Source of the DNA: Castor canadensis | Taxonomy: Eukaryota > Chordata > Mammalia > Rodentia > Castoridae | Reading direction: 5' to 3' | DNA length: 64,000 nt | Assembly: GCF_047511655.1 (NCBI RefSeq) | Contig: NC_133399.1 | Coordinates: 7,071,333-7,135,332, forward strand | Part shown: positions 47,395 to 60,050 of the stretch, piece after piece | How the letters are laid out: the number at the start of each line of letters is the position of its first letter | Position numbering within the stretch: the stretch's first letter is position 1 | Notes under the pieces: generated by a model | What the model saw: the letters and a program-made list of their open reading frames with translations, nothing else | What the model was told of the DNA's origin: nothing | Database searches by the model: none | Program-made: the position numbers and the translations under genes

Positions 47395-49504
47395 TATCAA
47401 AGTCATTTTAAGATGGAGGGAGGGAAATGAGACCAGAGAAAAAATACTGAAAGCTGTAAGAAAAAAAATTATATACAAAGATAAACCCATCAAAATCACA
47501 GCAGATTTCTCCATGGAAACCTTCAAAGCAAGAAGAGCATGGAGTGAGGTCTTCCAGGCACTGAATGAAAATAACTTCAACACTAGGATGCTCTACCCAG
47601 GAAAACTATCATTCAAAATAGATGGAGCAATAAAAGTCTTCCATGATAAGCAGAAACTATACAATATATGACCACCAAGCCACCAATACTAAAGATTCTT
47701 CAAGGAATTCTGTACACAGAAAGTGAAAGCAAACAAATCCATGAAAATGCAGGTAATACCAAACCACAGGAGAAGAAAAGGCAAGAAAGTAGAGAGTAAC
47801 ATTGATTCAGCTACATACAATCAAACCCTTAATCAACAAAGACAACTAAATGACAGAAATCACCACATACCTATAAATACCAACACTAAACATTAATGGA
47901 CTTACTTCCCCCATCAAAAGACAATGATTGGCAAACCTGAATAAAAAGGAAAATCCAACAAGCTGCTGCCTACAGGAGACCCACCTCATTGACAGAAACA
48001 AGCACCAGCTGAGAGTGAAAGGCTGGAAGATCTACCAAGCCAATGGCCCCTGTAAACAGGCAGGGGTAGCAATACTTATCTCAGATAAAGTAGACTTCAA
48101 AATTACATTGATCAAATGAGATAAAGAAGGACACTCTATACTAATAAAAGGGGAAAAACACCAAAAAGAAATAACAGTTATCAACTTTTTTGGACCCAAC
48201 GTCAACAAACCCATTTTCATCAAACATACTCTGAAGGAACTAAAAACATATACAAACTCCAACACAGTGATAGTGGGAGACCTTAATACCCCCCATCACC
48301 AAAAGAAAGGTCATCCAAACAAAAAATCAATAAGGAAATCCTAGAACTAAATCGCACCATAGACCAAATGGACCTAAGTGATGTCTACAGAATACTTCAT
48401 CCAACTGCTGCACAATATATATTCTTCTCAGCAGCTCGGGGAAACTTCTCCAAAATTGGTCATATCTTAGGGCACAAAGTAAGCCTCAGCAAATACAAGA
48501 AAATAGAAATAATCCCATGCATTCTATCTGACCACAATGCTTTAAAACTAGAAATCAACAACAAAAACAGCAGTAAAAAACATGCAAAAAATTGGAAGGT
48601 CATTGATGAAATAAAAGAAGAAATTAAAAGGTTCCTGGAAGTTAATGAAAATGAAAACACAACCTGCCTGAACCTATGGGACACAGCAAAGGCTGTCCTA
48701 GGAAGAAAGTTTATAACCATGAGTGCATATATTAAAAGGTCAGAAAGATCTCAAATCATTGATCTAATACTACAGCTCAAATTCCTAGGAAAACAAGAAC
48801 AAGCAAACCCCAAAGCAAACAGAAGGAGAGAAATAATTAAAATAAGGGCTGAAATCAATGAAATAGAAACAAAAAAAACACACAAAGAATTAATGAAACA
48901 AAAAGTTGGTTGTTTGAAAAAATAAATAAGATTGACAGACCCCTGGCAAACCTGACTAAAATGAGGAAAGAAAAAACCCAAATCAGTAAAATCAGAAATG
49001 CAAAAGGGGAGATAACAACAAACACCATGGAGTTACAGGAAATCATCAGAGACTACTTTAAGAACTTGTTTTCTAACAAATTTGAAAATCTTGAAGAAAT
49101 GGACAGATTTCTAGATACTTATGACCATTCAAAACTGAACCAAGAGGATATTAATCACCTGAATAGATCTATAACACAAAACGAAATTGAAGCAACAATT
49201 AAGAGTCTCCCAAAAAAGAAAAGTCCAGGACCTGCTGAATCCACTGCTGAATTCTATCAGATGTTTAAAGAAAAACTAATACAAATCCTACTTAAACTCT
49301 TCCGTGAAATAGAAAGGGAAGGAACACTGCCTAACTCATTTCATGAAGACAATATTACTCTCATCCCAAATCCAGACAAAGGCACCTCCAAAAAGAAGAA
49401 CTATAGGCCAATTTCCTTAATGAATATTGATGCAAAAATCCTTAATAAAATACTGACAAAATGAATCCGACAACACGTCAGAAAGATCATACACTATGAC
49501 CAAG
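47395..49504 (+). mobile_element. L1-D: ORF1 end and ORF2 start
   Basis: The plus strand begins within ORF1 (ILKAVRKK...KPIKITADFSMETFKARRAWSEVFQALNENNFNTRMLYPGKLSF in broken frames). It passes the ORF1-ORF2 gap near 47,800 and continues through the endonuclease (47,928-48,119 QETHLIDRNKH; 48,368-48,925 with SDHNAL) and into pre-transcriptase ORF2 (48,910-49,464, [21 protein letters not shown]). Moderately decayed, older than L1-A and L1-B. At 49,505 the orientation flips. Confidence 0.85.
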
Positions 49505-49888
49505 CTGTGTTGATTCATATTGAGATCCTCTATTCTGTTTTCACTGGTCTTCATGTCTGTTTGTGTGCCAGTACCATGCTGTTTTTATTGCTATGGCTCT
49601 GTAATATAGTTTGAAGTCAGGTAGTGGGATACCTCCACGTTGCTCTTTTTGCTGAGTATTGCCTTAACTATTTGTGGTCTTTTGTGTTTCCAAATGAACT
49701 TTAGGGTTGGTTTTTCAATCTCTGTGAAGAATTTCATTGGAATTTTGATGGGAATTGCATTGAATGTGCAGAAAGCTTTTGGTAGTATAGCAATTTTTAC
49801 TCTGTTGATTCTGCCAATCCATAAGTATGTGAGATCTTTCCATCTTCTGTAGTCTTCCTTGATCTTCTTTTTCAGTAGTTTGCAGTTC
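49505..49888 (-). mobile_element. Inverted L1 ORF2 segment within L1-D
   Basis: The minus strand codes for [34 protein letters not shown]...[11 protein letters not shown]...[18 protein letters not shown] (49,591-49,890), i.e. the ORF2 region that lies downstream of the plus-strand segment at 49,886-50,422. The two share about 25 bases around CKLLKKK at their edges. Confidence 0.85.
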
Positions 49889-50422
49889 ACAATAAAAGCT
49901 CTAAGAAAACTAGGAATACAAGGAATGTACCTCAATATTATGAATGTTATATAATGACAAACCTGTAGCCAACATCATACATAATGGGGAAAAACTGAAA
50001 ACATTCCCCCTAAATTCAGGAACAGTACAAGTGTGCCCACTTTCCCCACTCTTATGCAACATAATCCTGGAATTTCTAGCTATAGCAATAAGGCAAGAAG
50101 AAGAAATAAAAGAAATACAAATAGGTAAAGAAACTCAAAGTATCCCTATTTGAAGATGACGTGTTCTATATTTCAAAAACCCAAAAAACTCCACCTAAAT
50201 ATTTCTAGGCACCATAAACAATTTCAGCAATGTAGCAGGATACAAAATCCACTTACAAAAATAAGTAGCCTTCCTATATGCCAACAGTGAAAAATTGAGC
50301 AAGAATATAGGAAAACAATTACATGTACAATAGCCTCTAAAAAATCAAACACTTAGGAGTAAACATAATGAAGGACATAAATGACCTTTACAAGGAGAAC
50401 TGCAAACTACTGAAAAAGAAGA
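49886..50422 (+). mobile_element. L1-D: reverse-transcriptase part
   Basis: Plus-strand ORF2 from [16 protein letters not shown] through [26 protein letters not shown] and the [23 protein letters not shown] block, with frameshifts. It ends abruptly at 50,422 without a 3' UTR. Confidence 0.8.
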
Positions 50423-52270
50423 TGTGCTCTATCACTCCCAGGTCTGCAGGTGTAATTTAGCAATAACAATTTCACAGGTTTAATTCCAGACCAGTTCTTG
50501 AAGTATTATATAGAAAACCCCTTAATGGTAATATCTACAAACAGTTGGAGCTGGGGGATACTGGTTATTAGGCTAGTTACAGATTTTGGGGAACTGCCAA
50601 AGGTGGCACTAATAAAAGCAGGGCATGAAAAGGGGTGGGTGGGTTAAGAAATATGGGGTCTATTGGATTTTGTGGTCCTTGTGTGTGTTTTGGTGTGTTT
50701 ATATTTTTTTAGTGGACAGTGTTTGTGTCAGGGATTGCAGGGGGCTGGGTTGTATACAGTTGGTACAATAGGTGAGTCAGCAGGTGGTAAGTGTGTAGGA
50801 GGAAGGGATAGTGTTGTAACAGGTTGGGGGAGGATGTGGGAGGTGAAGACAGGAAAGAGCAGATGAGAAGGGTCAGAAAGAGTAGTTGGGAGGGAGAACA
50901 ATGGATTATAGTACAGGAGAAAGAGGGAGAGTGAAGAGGGTGACAACAGGCATAAGAGAGTAGTGATAATGGAGTTAATACAGGAATAAAAAAACAAAGA
51001 AAATAAAAAAAAACAATAAAAAGCACAAGGTTCAGGAACCAAAGAAAGTTCAGTCTATTGATAAATGTACTGGAGTTATTCCTTCAGTGTTCAATCCTAA
51101 TATTTTTGTTCAAGTGGAAGCATTGATGTGGTCTCACCATGTGACTGGCTTGTGAGTGGTATTTGGAACTTCTTTCCACAAGATTAGGTGGAGTTGTGAG
51201 GCAAGGTAAGACACCAGCTCATGCAGGGTGGTCAGAGCTGTTTACAGCACGTGGCAGCTGTGATGTTCTTCAGCTGCAGTTCTGTTTGATCAACTCCTCT
51301 CCCAGCAAGGTGGGGCAATTCGATTTTGAATGCAGCCCTCTGTCCCAGAGATCAGCTCCAGGATCTACCTCCTGCCCTGTTTTGGGAGGATGGCCTGTCA
51401 TCCTACCCTCACTCTCTGTTCTCTCTGTCTTTGTTCTCTTGATCTGTGCTGAGTGCTGGTGGCTCCTGTGGGATGTTAGTTTGTCACTCTGTTTCTTCTC
51501 TCGGCTCTCTGCCTCTTCTTATCTATGCTGGGTGCTGGCAGCTCTTCTGGGCAGTTGGCCTGTCAGCTTCCCTCTCCCAGTCTTTGCTGCTTTATGGCAC
51601 ATCACTGAGAGTTCAATGCCGAAAGCTCATTTCCTTGCCCCATCCCTGGGTGTTCAGCACTTAGAATTTTGTTCTTTGCCCCGCCCCTGTTCTGCAGGGC
51701 AGGTTCAGGATACCACCACCAACTCTGATGTAGGTGTTAGAGTACAGCTCGCTGTTTATGGTTTTCAGTTTGTCTGGGGTAAAGCTCACTCTGCCCAGAG
51801 TCTGTGCTGGATTATTTTCCTGGGGGTAGCTATATAGCCACCTGGTGAGGAGAAATGGTGCCACTACTTTCAGTGTGGTGCAATGTAGGGAGGCTTTCAA
51901 TGCCCTAGGGGTCCAGGATGTCCCAGAATTTGATTCTGATTTATTCTTTGTCTTCTGCTTGATGGGAGAAGAAAGAAAAGAAAAAAAGAGAGAGAGAAAC
52001 ACCTGAGTTTTTTTCCCAAGGTGAGAGGCTGGACACACCTTGCTGACTGTTCCAGGTAGGATTTTTGTGGCTGCTAGGTGCCATAAAGACTGATTTAAGG
52101 GTCAGTCTTGAATTTTATCTGCATCTAATGTGACAGTGATTATTATTTTGTCTAGGAGCAATCAGAATTACCCAAGTGTAGCTCCAGCATGTGAAGGAGG
52201 TTTCTGGAGTCATGGAGCTTAGGTGATCTGATTCCCTGCATTAGCCACCATTTTGGATCTCCCTATGAGT
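50423..52270 (-). mobile_element. Probable old L1 5' UTR (minus)
   Basis: The right end at about 52,270, read on the minus strand, begins 'agatccaaaatggtggctaa', a typical L1 5' UTR start. The inside is GC-rich in 51,150-51,850 and purine-rich in 50,640-51,010. The longest open frame (51,163-51,837, plus) is antisense to the element and has no known domain. No ORF1 is recognised. Confidence 0.55.
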
Positions 52271-52409
52271 ATTTAAAAAAAATAAAAATTATCTTGTGAT
52301 ATCTATGTCATTATTCCTAAAAATATGTCCTTGTGGATAATGGGAATTTCTAAGCATTTCTGATTCAAAATGCAACATTTTTTTCCTGTTTATTCTATAC
52401 AGGTAGAAT
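52271..52409. other. OR unit C downstream-flank sliver
   Basis: A short stretch related to 43,740-43,900 in unit B ('acatctatgtcatt', 'taagcatttttggttcaaa' counterparts). It is cut off from the unit C pseudogene by L1 insertions. Confidence 0.5.
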
Positions 52410-52671
52410 TATCACTTTTATTCTTTTATTCACAGGTGCATACATTGTTTGGGTCATTACTCCTCCCTTCCCCCCTCCCCCACCCTGTCCCCCCTTTCCC
52501 CCTCAGTTCTAGGTAGGTCCTGTTCTGCATTTATCCCTAGTTTTGTTGAAGAAAAGAGACAAGCCTAATAAGGAAGACAAAGCGTTTTTGCTAGTTGACT
52601 TGAGGATAGCTATACAGAAATATTCCTAGCATTGCTTGCGTGTACATGAGTTATGATCCATGTTGATTCAT
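52410..52671 (-). mobile_element. Older L1 3' UTR hosting L1-B, left part
   Basis: Minus-strand L1 3' UTR with a C-rich tract (52,465-52,505). It is interrupted by L1-B and resumes at 59,710. Confidence 0.8.
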
Positions 52672-52686
52672 CTCTAACTGATCTTT
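52672..52686 (+). repeat. Target-site duplication of L1-B, left copy
   Basis: 'ctctaactgatcttt', identical to 59,695-59,709. Confidence 0.92.
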
Positions 52687-53337
52687 TTTTTGTGTGTATA
52701 ACAGCTTTTCTTTCTTTTTTTTAATTTTATTATTCATATGTGCATACAAGGCTTGGGTCATTTCCCCTCCTGCCCCCACCCCCTCCCTTACCACCCACTC
52801 CACCCACTCCCTCTTCCCCCACCCCCTCAATACCCAGCAGAAACTATTTTACCCTTATCTCTAATTTTGTTGAAGAGAGAGTATAAGCCATAATAGGAAA
52901 GAACAAGGGTTTTTGCTGGTTGAGATAAGGATAGCTATACAGGGAGATGACTCACATTAATTTCCTGTGCATGTGTGTTACCTTCTAGGTTAAATCTTTT
53001 TGATCTAATCTTTTCTCTAGTTCCTTGTCCCCTTTTCCTATTGGCCTCAGTTGTTTTTAAGGTATCTGCTTTAGTTTCTCTGCATTAAGGCCAACAAATG
53101 CTAGCTAAATTTTTAAGTGTCTTACCTGTCCTCACCCCTCCCTTGTGTGCTCTCGCTTTTATCATGTGCTCATAGTCCAATCCCTTTGTTGTGTTTGCCC
53201 TTGATCTAATGTCCACATATGAGGGAGAACATATGATTTTTGGTCTTTTGGGCCAGGCTAACCTGACTCAGAATGATGTTCTCCAATTCCATCCATTTAC
53301 CAGTGAATGATAATATTTCATTCTTCTTCATGGCTGC

Positions 53338-56300
53338 CTAAAATTCCATTGTGTATAGATACAACATTTTCTTAATCCATTCGTCAGTAGTGGGGTATCT
53401 TGGCTGTTTCCATAACTTGGCTATTGTGAATAGTTCCGCAATAAACATGGGTGTGCAGGTGCCTCTGGAGTAACCTGTGTCACAGTCTTTTGGGTATATC
53501 CCCAAGAGTGGTATTGCTGGATCAAATGGTAGATCCATGTCTAGCTTTTTAAGTAGCCTCCAAATTTTTTCCGGAGTGATTGTACTAGTTTACATTCCCA
53601 CCAACAGTGTAAGAGGGTTCCTTTTCCCCCGCATCCTCGCCAACACCTATTGTAGGTGGTGTTGCTGATGATTGCTATTCTAACAGGGGTGAGGTGGAAT
53701 CTTAGTGTGGTTTTAATTTGCATTTCTTTTATTGCTAGAGATGGTGAGCATTTTTTCACGTGTTTTTTGGCCATATGAACTTCTTCTTTTGAGAAGTTCT
53801 GTTTAGTTCACTTGCCCATTTCTTTATTGGTTCATTAGTTTTGGGAGAATTTAGTTTTTTAAGTTCCCTATATATTCTGGTTATCAGTCCTTTGTTTGAT
53901 GTATAGTTGGCAAATATTTTCTCCCACTCTGTGGGTGTTCTCTTCAGTTTAGAGACCATTTCTCTTGATGAACAGAAGATTTTAGATTTATGAGGTCCCA
54001 TTTATCTATACTATCTCTTAGTTCCTGTGCTGCTGGGGTTTTGTTGAGAAAGTTCTTACCTATACCTACTAACTCCACAGTATTTCCTACTCTTTTCTGT
54101 ATCAACTTTAGAGTTTGCTGTCTGATATTAAGATCCTCGATCCATTTTGAGTTAATCTTGGTATAGGGTGATATACATGGATCTAGTTTCAGTTTTTTGC
54201 AGACTGCTAACCAGTTTTCCCAGCAGTTTTTGTTGAAGAGGCTGCTATTTCTCCATCGTATATTTGTAGCTCCTTTGTCAAAGATAAGTTGCTTATAGTT
54301 GTGTGTCTTCATATCTGGGTACTCTATTCTGTTCCACTGGTCTTCATGTCTGTTTTTTGCCAGTACCATGCTGTTTTTATTGTTATTGCTTTGTAATATA
54401 GTTTGAAGTCACGTATTGTGATACCTCTTGCATTGTTCTTTTGACTGAGTATTGCCTTGGCTATTCGTGCCCTCTTGTGTTTCCAAATAAATTTAATGGT
54501 AGATTTTTCAATCTCTTTAATGAATGTCATTGGAATTTTGATGGGAATGGCATTAAACATGTAGATTACTTTTGGGAGTATTGACATTTTTACTATGTTG
54601 ATTCTACCAATCCATGAGCATGGGAGATCTCTCCACTTTCTATAGTCTTCCTCAATCTCTTTCTTCAGAAATATATAGTTTTTCTTGTAGAGGTTGTTCA
54701 CATCTTTTGTTAGGTTTACACCTAGGTATTTGATTTTTTTTGAGGCTATTGCAAATGGAATTGTTCTCATACATTCTTTTTCAGTTTGTTCATTGTTAGT
54801 GTTTAGAAATGCTAATGATTTTTCTATGTTGATTTTATATCCTGCTACCTTGCTATAGCTATTGATGATGTCTAGAAGCTTCTGAATAGAGTTTTTTGGG
54901 TCTTTAAGGTATAGGATCATGTCGTCTGCAAATAGGGATATTTTGACAGTTTCTTTACCTATTTGTATTCCTTTTATTCCTTCTTCTTGCCTAATTGCTC
55001 TGGCTAGGAATTCCAGTACTATGTTGAATAGGAGTGGGGATAGTGGGCATCCTTGTCTTGTTCCTGATTTTAGAGGGATAGGTTTCAGTTTTTCTCCATT
55101 AAGTATAATGCTGGCTGTAGGTATGTCATATATAGCTATTATAATGTTGTGGTGCTTTCCTTCTATTCCTAGTTTTCGTAGAGCTTTTAGCATAAAATGG
55201 TGTTGGATCTTATCAAAGACTTTTTCTGCATCTATTGAGATGATCAAGTGGTTTTTGTCTTTCTTTCTGTTAATGTGGTTTATTACATTTATTGATTTTC
55301 ATATGTTGAACCACCCTTGCATCCCTGGGATGAAGCCTACTTGCTCATGGTGAATAATCTTTTTGATGTGTTGTTGAATTCGGTTTGCAATTATTTTGTT
55401 GAGGATTTTTGCGTCAATGTTCATTAAGGAGATTGGCCTATAGTTCTCCTTTTTGGAGGTGTCTTTGCCTGGTTTTGGGATAAGTGTAATACTGGCTTCA
55501 TAAAATGTGTTTGGCAGTTTTCCTTCCCTTTCTATTTCATGGAACAGTTTAAGGAGGGTTGGTATCAGTTCTTCTTAAAGGTCTGACAGAATTTAGCAGA
55601 GATCCATCAGGTCCTGTACTTTTCTTTTTGGGGAGACTCTGGATTGCTGCTTCAATTTCATTTTGTGTTATAGGTCTGTTCAGGTCATTAATTTCCTCTT
55701 GGTTCAGTTTTGGATGATCGTATGTATCTAGAAATCTGTCCATTTCTTTAAGATTTTCAAATTTATTTGAATATAGGTTCTCAAAGTAGTCTCTGATGAT
55801 TTCCTGGAGTTCCATGGTGTTTGTTGTTATCTCCCCTTTTGCATTCCTGATTCTGCTAATTTGGGTTTTTCTCCCTTCATTTTAGTCAGGTTTGCCAGGG
55901 GTCTATCGATCTTGTTTATTTTTTCAAAGAACCAACTTTTTGTTTCATTAATTCTTTGTATGGTTTTTTTTGTTTCTATTTCTTTGACTTCAGCTCTTAT
56001 TTTTATTATTTCTCTCCTATTTGTTTTGGGATTGCTTGTTCTTGTTTTTCTAGGAGTTTGAGATGTATCATTAGGTCATTGATTTGGAATCTTTCAGTCT
56101 TTTTAATATATGCACTCATGGCTATAAACTTTCCTCTCAGGACTGCCTTAGCTGTGTCCCATAAGTTCTGATAGGTTGTGTTTTCATTTTCATTGACTTC
56201 CAGGAACTTTTTAATTTCCTCTTTTATTTCATCAATGATCCATTGTTCATTAAGTAATGAGTTATTTAGTTTCCAGCTGTTTGCATGTTTTTTGTCTTTA

Positions 56301-57023
56301 CTTTTGTTGTTGAGTTCTGCTTTTACTGCATTGTGATCAGATAGTATGCATGGTATAATTTCTATTTTCTTATATTTGCTGAGACTTGCTTTGTGCCCTA
56401 GGATATGATCTATTTTGGTGAACGTACCATGGGCTGCTGAGAAGAATGTATATTGTGTAGAAGTTGGATAAAATGTTCTGTAGACATCAATTAGGTCCAT
56501 TTGATCTATTGTGTATTTTAGATCTTGGATTTCTTTATTGATTTTTTTGTTTTGATGACCTATCTATTGATGATAATGGGGTGTTAAAGTCTCCCACAAC
56601 CACTGTGTTGGCGTTTATATATGCTTTTAGGTCTTTCAGCATATGTTTGATGAAATTGGGTGCATTGACATTGGGTGCATACAGGTTGATAATTATTATT
56701 CCCTTTTTGTCTATTTCCCCTTTTATTAGTATGGAATGTCCTTCTTTATCTCATTTGATCAATGTAGGTTTGAAGTCTACTTTGTCAGAGATAAGTATTG
56801 CTACTCCTGCCTGTTTTCAGGGGTCATTGGCTTGGTAAATCTTCTTCCAGCCTTTCATCCTAAGCCTATGCTTATTTCTGTAAGTGAGATGGGTCTCCTG
56901 TAAGCAACAAAGTTTTGGATCTTCCTTTTTAATCCATTTCGACAAGCGGTGCCTTTTGATGCATGAATTAAGTCTGTTAACATTAAGCATTAGTACTGAT
57001 AGGTATGTGTTGATTCCTGTCAT
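53338..57023 (-). pseudogene. L1-B ORF2 (endonuclease/reverse transcriptase), broken but complete in extent
   Basis: Starts MTGINTYLSVLMLNVNRLNS at 57,023, 50 bases after ORF1, like L1-A. Open pieces are 56,817-57,023 (QETHL present), 56,006-56,500 (SDHNAV), 55,549-55,815, 54,324-55,247, 53,944-54,369, 53,756-54,001, 53,541-53,774 and 53,338-53,538. The 307-codon piece holds the reverse-transcriptase core with FADD at 54,921-54,932. Unlike L1-A it reaches the C-terminal region (DPAIPLLGIYPKDCD, MEF). Total span of about 1,229 codons is normal for L1. At least six frame breaks. Confidence 0.92.
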
Positions 57024-57073
57024 TTAGTTGTCTTAGTTGTTTGAAGGTTTGATTGTGTGTACCTAAGTTTAGG

Positions 57074-58272
57074 TTACTCTCTACTGTCTTGCTTTTTCTT
57101 TTCCTGTGGTTTGGTGCTGCCTGTCTTTTCATAGTTAAGTTGTGATTCACTTTCTGTGTGCAGAATCCCTTGCAGAATCTTTTGTAGTGGTGGCTTTGTG
57201 GTCACATATTGTTTTAGTTTCTGCTTATCATGGAAGATTTTTATTGCTCCATCTATTTTGAATGATAGCTTTGCTGGGTAGAGTATCCTGGGGTTGAAAT
57301 TATTTTCATTCAGTGCCCGGAAGATGTCACTCCACGCTCTTCTTGCTTTTAATGTTTCTGTTGAGAAGTCTGTTGTGATTTTGATGAGTTTACCTTTGTA
57401 TATTACTTGTTTTTTCTCTCTTACAGCTTTCAATATTCTTTCCTTAGTTTCTGAATTTGTTGTTTTAATGATTATATGTCATGGGATAGTTCTATTTTGA
57501 TCTGGTCTGTTTGGTGTCCTGGAGGACTCTTGCAGCTGTATGGGAATATCTTTCTCTAGTTTTGGGAAATTTTCCATTATTATTTCTTTAAATATATTAT
57601 GCATTCCCTCACTGGCACCTCTTCTCCTTCTTCGATGCCCATGATTCCCAAGTTTGGTCTTTTGATTTAGTCAGTGAGTTCTTGTATTTTCTTTTCACAG
57701 ATCTTGAGTTGTTTAATTAATAGTTCTTCAATTTTTCCTTTAATTACCATTTCATCTTCAAGTTCTGAGATTCTTTCTTCTGTTTGTTCTATTCTGCTGG
57801 ATTGGCTTTCTGTTTTGTTTTGCAGTTCTGTTTCGTTCTTTTTTCTGAGATTTTCCATATCCTGGGTGGTTTCCTCTTTAATGTTTTCAATTTTTGTCCT
57901 GAGTTCATTTATGCATTTATTTATTGTGTTCTCTCTTTCACTTTGGTGTTTATACAGTGCTTCTATGGTTTCCTTTATTTCTTCTTTTGCTTTTTCAAAT
58001 TCTCTATTTTTGTTGTCTTGGAATTTCTTGAGTGTCTCCTGTACATTTTGTTTGACACTATCCGGTATCATCTCTATAAAATTCTCATTGAGTACCTGTA
58101 GTATGTCTTCTTTTAAATTATTGTGGGCTTCATTGAGTCCTTTGGCATAGTTTATCTTCATTTTGTTGGAGTCTGGATCTGAGTTTCTGTTTTCTTCATT
58201 CCCCTCTGGTTCCTGTACTAATTTTTTGCTGTGGGGAAACTGGTTTCCCTGTTTTTTCTGTCTTCCCATCAT
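57074..58272 (-). pseudogene. L1-B ORF1 (RNA-binding protein), broken
   Basis: Starts MMGRQKKQGNQFPHSKK at 58,272. The first 201 codons are open and cover the basic N terminus and coiled coil (RISELEDEMVIKGKIEE). The C-terminal domain is open separately at 57,074-57,433 (KPQEKKKQDSRE end). The RRM part between is out of frame. This copy shows the true ORF1 start that is lost in L1-A. Confidence 0.9.
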
Positions 58273-59694
58273 TGTCTTTGGTGTTGTTACTGTCCCTGTA
58301 CTGTGTGCAATTAAGTATTTTCTAGCTTGTTATAATAACAATGGTAATATTTAGAATGGAAGGGTGAGCTGAGATGGAAAGCAAGAAGTTAAAAAAAGGG
58401 GGAAAACAAATACACAGACAAGAAGGAGTAAACAGAACAAGGTATCAGACAAGAAAGTTTCAAAGGTATAAACAGGGAACATTAGTGTACTAATTGACAG
58501 TAAGCTGAACAGACATTAGAGAGACAGAGAGAGGATTGAAAATCAAAAATAATTTAAAAAAGAAAGATAAGAATAAAAATAAAAAATAAGAAAATGAAAG
58601 AAATATCTATATGTAAAAATGAATTAAAATAAGATGAAAAATAGAAAATTAAAAAAAAAAAACCTCCAAGTTCAAATGCAATGAAGTTTCAGTCTTAATA
58701 ATTTGGGTGTCTCTCTCAGGATCCAGTCCTGGAGACGGTGCCTCAGATGTTGTTCTGTAGTTGTCTCATCAAAGGGGATGCATAAATTAGAACAAAACTA
58801 CACACACACACCAAAAAAAAAAGAAACCCCACCAAGTGTGCCAAGTTCAAATGCAATACAGTTTCAGTTAGTTTTTCAGCATGCAGGTGTAATTCAGTTG
58901 TTCTCTCATCAAGGGTAGGGAGAAAAAGAAAAAAAAGAGTCTGGAGACAGTTCTGAGTATGGTATCTGCAGCTGTGGCTTGCCTGCCCACTGCTGTTAGC
59001 CTGCTGTTGCTGGCTTCATTATTTATGCAGATCTCTGGGGTGAACTTAGCACTCACCTGGCCCCACAGGCTTTGTTTGCTCAGAGTTCTCCTGTGCAGGA
59101 GCCTCTGCTACAAGCTTTCCCCTTTCCTAGCACACTGGGAAAGGTGACATTGCACCCGCATTTTTAGGCCTGTGTGTTTATTTACAGTTCATGTGGGAGG
59201 TGAGTCTTCCCCCTCTCCTGTGGAGTTTTCCTCCCACAGCCACTTTTACAGGCTTTCCTGCTCCTGATTTCTGGGTGGTGCTGCTGCTCCTGCCAGCTGC
59301 CATGTTTGTTTACAGTTCACGTGGGAAGTGGGTCTTCCCTCCTCTCCTGTGGAGTTTTCCTCCCTCCACCACTCTCACAAGCTTTCCCACTCCTGGTTGT
59401 TGGGCACGCACCCCTGCTCCCACCAGAGCCTCTCTGGCCCACCCGGCTTGTTTATTTACAGTCCCAGGAAGGATTCCCTTACCCCAATCTTCGGCACTCT
59501 GGGTGCCCCACCCTCTTTCCCACATGTCTTTATTGTTCTTATTGCTTATTACTCAGTTTTTCTTTTTTCCCCAGGTGGAGGTCAGTCTGTCCAGGGGGCT
59601 ATGCTGCTCTGGCCCAGGCTTGTATGTGGGAGTAAAGCTCTCCTGGTCCTCATCTTCCCACGCCATCTGTAGTGGGCAACTGGTGGCCCGGGGC

Positions 59695-59709
59695 CTCTAA
59701 CTGATCTTT
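59695..59709 (+). repeat. Target-site duplication of L1-B, right copy
   Basis: 'ctctaactgatcttt', identical to 52,672-52,686. Confidence 0.92.
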
Positions 59710-60050
59710 ACCCTGGTTACTGATTCCCTTCTCATGATAACCTTTGTTGCTTTAAGGTTTCTGTATTAGCTCCTCTGGAGTGGGGACATCAAATACTTTC
59801 ATGTTTTGGGTTTTCTACTTATTTCTATATCACCCAATTGTGCTCTCCCCTTATCATGTGATCCAAGTCCAACCACGTTGCTGCATTTGCCCTAGACCTA
59901 AATTCCACATATGAGGGAGAACATATGAATTTGGTGTTCTGAGCTTGGCTGACCTCACTCAGAATGATGTTCTCTAGTTCCAACCATTTACCTGCAAATG
60001 ATAAGATTTTATTCTTCTTCATGGCTGAGTAAAATTCCATTGTGTAAAAT
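59710..60050 (-). mobile_element. Older L1 3' end hosting L1-B, right part
   Basis: Minus-strand L1 3' UTR and the end of ORF2 (YTMEFYSAMKKNKILSFAGKWLELE...; 59,900-60,050). It continues the element seen at 52,410-52,671. Confidence 0.8.

Larger units (their letters stand above)
52687..59694 (-). mobile_element. L1-B: near full-length young L1
   Basis: A minus-strand L1 of about 7.0 kb with perfect 15-base target duplications. Order on its own strand: 5' UTR (59,694 to about 58,273), ORF1 (58,272-57,074), a 50-base gap, ORF2 (57,023-53,338), 3' UTR (about 53,337-52,722) and an A-rich tail. The tail is double: an A-run with 'gaaagaaaa', then 14 non-A bases 'gctgttatacacac', then a second A-run at the target duplication. 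The 5' end begins about 190 bases further in than L1-A. Both ORFs are broken by a handful of frameshifts and stops. Confidence 0.93.

Noticed and set aside
51163-51837. 224-codon plus-strand frame in a GC-rich stretch
   Set aside because: It is antisense to a probable L1 5' UTR, is low-complexity in composition (Leu, Ser, Cys), and has no domain.
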